The position numbers and the translations under genes are program-made. A stretch of DNA of 6,146 bases from an uncultured Ruminococcus sp. Its GTDB lineage: Bacteria; Bacillota; Clostridia; UBA1212; UBA1255. Positions 5,817 to 6,146 of the stretch are shown one piece after another. Below the pieces are notes generated by a model. That model ran no database searches. It had not been told where the DNA came from and saw only the letters and a list, made by a program, of their open reading frames with translations. Position 1 is the first letter of the stretch. The number at the start of each line of letters is the position of its first letter. The DNA lies in assembly GCA_902782885.1 (NCBI GenBank), contig CACZOW010000196.1, positions 1 through 6,146 on the forward strand. The letters are read 5' to 3'.

Positions 5817-5845
5817 AAATTAGCATAACGCGCTCGTTTTGTCAA
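5817..5845 (-). promoter_or_regulatory. Sigma-A-type promoter for the 113-residue gene and the following operon
   Basis: On the minus strand a perfect -35 TTGACA (5845-5840) is followed after 17 nt by TAATTT (5822-5817), a weak -10 strengthened by a TG extended -10 motif one base upstream of it. A start near 5810 gives a leader of about 80 nt before the ATG at 5731. A perfect TATAAT also occurs at 5850-5845, but no -35 lies at the right distance; the nearest, TTGCAA, is 21 nt away. Confidence 0.5.
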
Positions 5846-5854
5846 TTATAACCA

Positions 5855-6004
5855 TCACAGGGCAATAACCGTTGCAATTTTGTACTCAAGGCCCATTTGA
5901 GCTGGTTGATCGGAGGCAACGGCTCCGGGCGCCTTCTCTGAAGGCCATTTGCCGAAAAACGGAATCAGGAAATGAGCAAGTGACACGAAAGACCAGATCA
6001 GCAT
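5855..6004 (-). CDS. Possible small ORF of 49 codons, doubtful
   Basis: An ATG at 6004 opens a minus-strand frame of 49 residues ending in TGA at 5857-5855. The product would start with a hydrophobic segment (MLIWSFVSLAHFLIPFFGKW, residues 1-20) followed by a polar part (SEKAPGAVASDQPAQ, about 22-36) and a short hydrophobic end (KIATVIAL). This resembles a one-helix membrane peptide. Against it: no ribosome site precedes the ATG, no promoter-like sequence lies close, the frame crosses the two hairpins, and its stop is just upstream of the promoter of the next gene. It may instead be a decayed gene end or part of an interspersed repeat. Confidence 0.2.
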   Translation of the reverse strand: MLIWSFVSLAHFLIPFFGKWPSEKAPGAVASDQPAQMGLEYKIATVIAL

Positions 6005-6021
6005 AGGATCAAAACGCTAAA

Positions 6022-6050
6022 AGATATTGCGGTATGCCGCTTTAATATTT
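6022..6050. promoter_or_regulatory. Imperfect inverted repeat overlapping the plus-strand promoter
   Basis: AGATATT-GCGG and CCGC-ttt-AATATTT pair around the loop TATG: four GC-rich pairs, a 3-nt bulge, then seven further pairs with one G-T. The right arm runs into the -35 at 6048-6053, a typical place for a repressor operator. It could also act weakly as a terminator for minus-strand transcripts, but the T content after it is poor. Position and symmetry are seen; operator function is inference. Confidence 0.3.
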
Positions 6051-6076
6051 ACATTACCACGCGCCCGGTATAAAAT
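6048..6076 (+). promoter_or_regulatory. Sigma-A-type promoter for the plus-strand gene
   Basis: A -35 TTTACA (6048-6053) and a -10 TAAAAT (6071-6076) are 17 nt apart, each five of six to consensus. Transcription would start near 6083, giving a leader of about 46 nt. A GGCGG-ccggga-CCGCC hairpin (6087-6102) lies right at its 5' end, followed by the ribosome site. Confidence 0.55.
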
Positions 6077-6128
6077 ATCTGCCGCAGGCGGCCGGGACCG
6101 CCGGACTATTTAAACGAGGGAAATAGCG

Positions 6129-6146
6129 ATGGAATCCAGTCTCACC
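6129..6146 (+). CDS. Start of a plus-strand gene, first six codons only
   Basis: ATG at 6129 begins a frame reading MESSLT before the window ends. It is preceded by GAGGG with an 8-nt spacer (6116-6120) and, further up, by a well-spaced promoter, so a genuine gene start is likely. Six residues are too few to suggest a product. It is divergent from the minus-strand operon and shares the intergenic region with it. Confidence 0.55.

Larger units (their letters stand above)
5732..6128. other. Divergent intergenic region, about 400 nt
   Basis: It separates the minus-strand operon from a plus-strand gene. From left to right it holds the ribosome site, leader hairpin and promoter of the minus-strand gene; a stretch from about 5850 to 6020 without an assignable function; and the promoter and leader of the plus-strand gene. 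The middle stretch contains two small hairpins (CGGAG-gcaacgg-CTCCG at 5911-5927 and GCCTTC-tct-GAAGGC at 5931-5945), a near-duplicate motif (AAGGCCCATTTG at 5888-5899, AAGGCCATTTG at 5941-5951) and a possible 49-codon minus-strand ORF. I recognise no riboswitch, tRNA or insertion element in it. Confidence 0.6.

Noticed and set aside
5846..6047. Riboswitch or structured RNA in the divergent region
   Set aside because: The hairpins are short and I could not match the stretch to any riboswitch consensus I know; it also lies upstream of both predicted transcription starts.
1..6146. Mobile elements, CRISPR arrays, tRNA or rRNA genes
   Set aside because: No transposase or integrase motifs, no regularly spaced repeats, and no cloverleaf or rRNA-like sequence were seen on either strand.

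Overview
The window reads as a chromosomal housekeeping locus from a fairly GC-rich member of the Firmicutes, most likely class Clostridia. By eye the GC content is in the mid-to-high fifties percent. The assignment rests on gene content and order: an Asp23/AmaP/DUF2273 envelope cluster followed by nusB, xseA, xseB, an ispA-type prenyl synthase and dxs. Bacillus subtilis has a related order (yqhY, nusB, folD, xseA, xseB, ispA, dxs). I cannot name a genus.

Almost everything is on the minus strand and reads right to left. From the right: a 113-residue protein of unknown function (5731-5390); Asp23 (5342-4965); AmaP with two membrane segments (4968-4420); a DUF2273 membrane protein (4413-4186); NusB (4083-3640); the large and small subunits of exonuclease VII (3643-2399 and 2342-2097); a farnesyl-diphosphate-type synthase (2104-1160); and the first 375 residues of 1-deoxy-D-xylulose-5-phosphate synthase (1127 to the left edge). 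Many junctions overlap (GTGA, ATGA and an 8-nt overlap), as in a translationally coupled operon. The only sizeable gaps lie upstream of nusB (102 nt), between xseA and xseB (56 nt) and before asp23 (47 nt). The first and last of these carry good sigma-A-like promoter sequences, so the operon is probably read from several nested start points.

The genes form three functional groups: an envelope group (Asp23 held at the membrane by AmaP, with DUF2273), an RNA/DNA group (NusB for rRNA antitermination, exonuclease VII for single-stranded DNA degradation), and the start of isoprenoid synthesis (DXS opens the MEP pathway; IspA condenses its C5 products to C15).

The right end (5732-6128) is a divergent intergenic region of about 400 nt. 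It has a minus-strand promoter with a structured leader in front of the unknown gene, a plus-strand promoter and ribosome site for a gene that starts at 6129 and leaves the window, and between them a poorly explained stretch with small hairpins, a near-duplicate 11-12 nt motif and a possible 49-codon ORF. I see no phage, transposon, CRISPR, tRNA or rRNA, and no convincing intrinsic terminator. The coding part is a conserved locus rather than an undescribed system. What deserves a second look is the unknown 113-residue protein, the divergent region and the regulatory signals.
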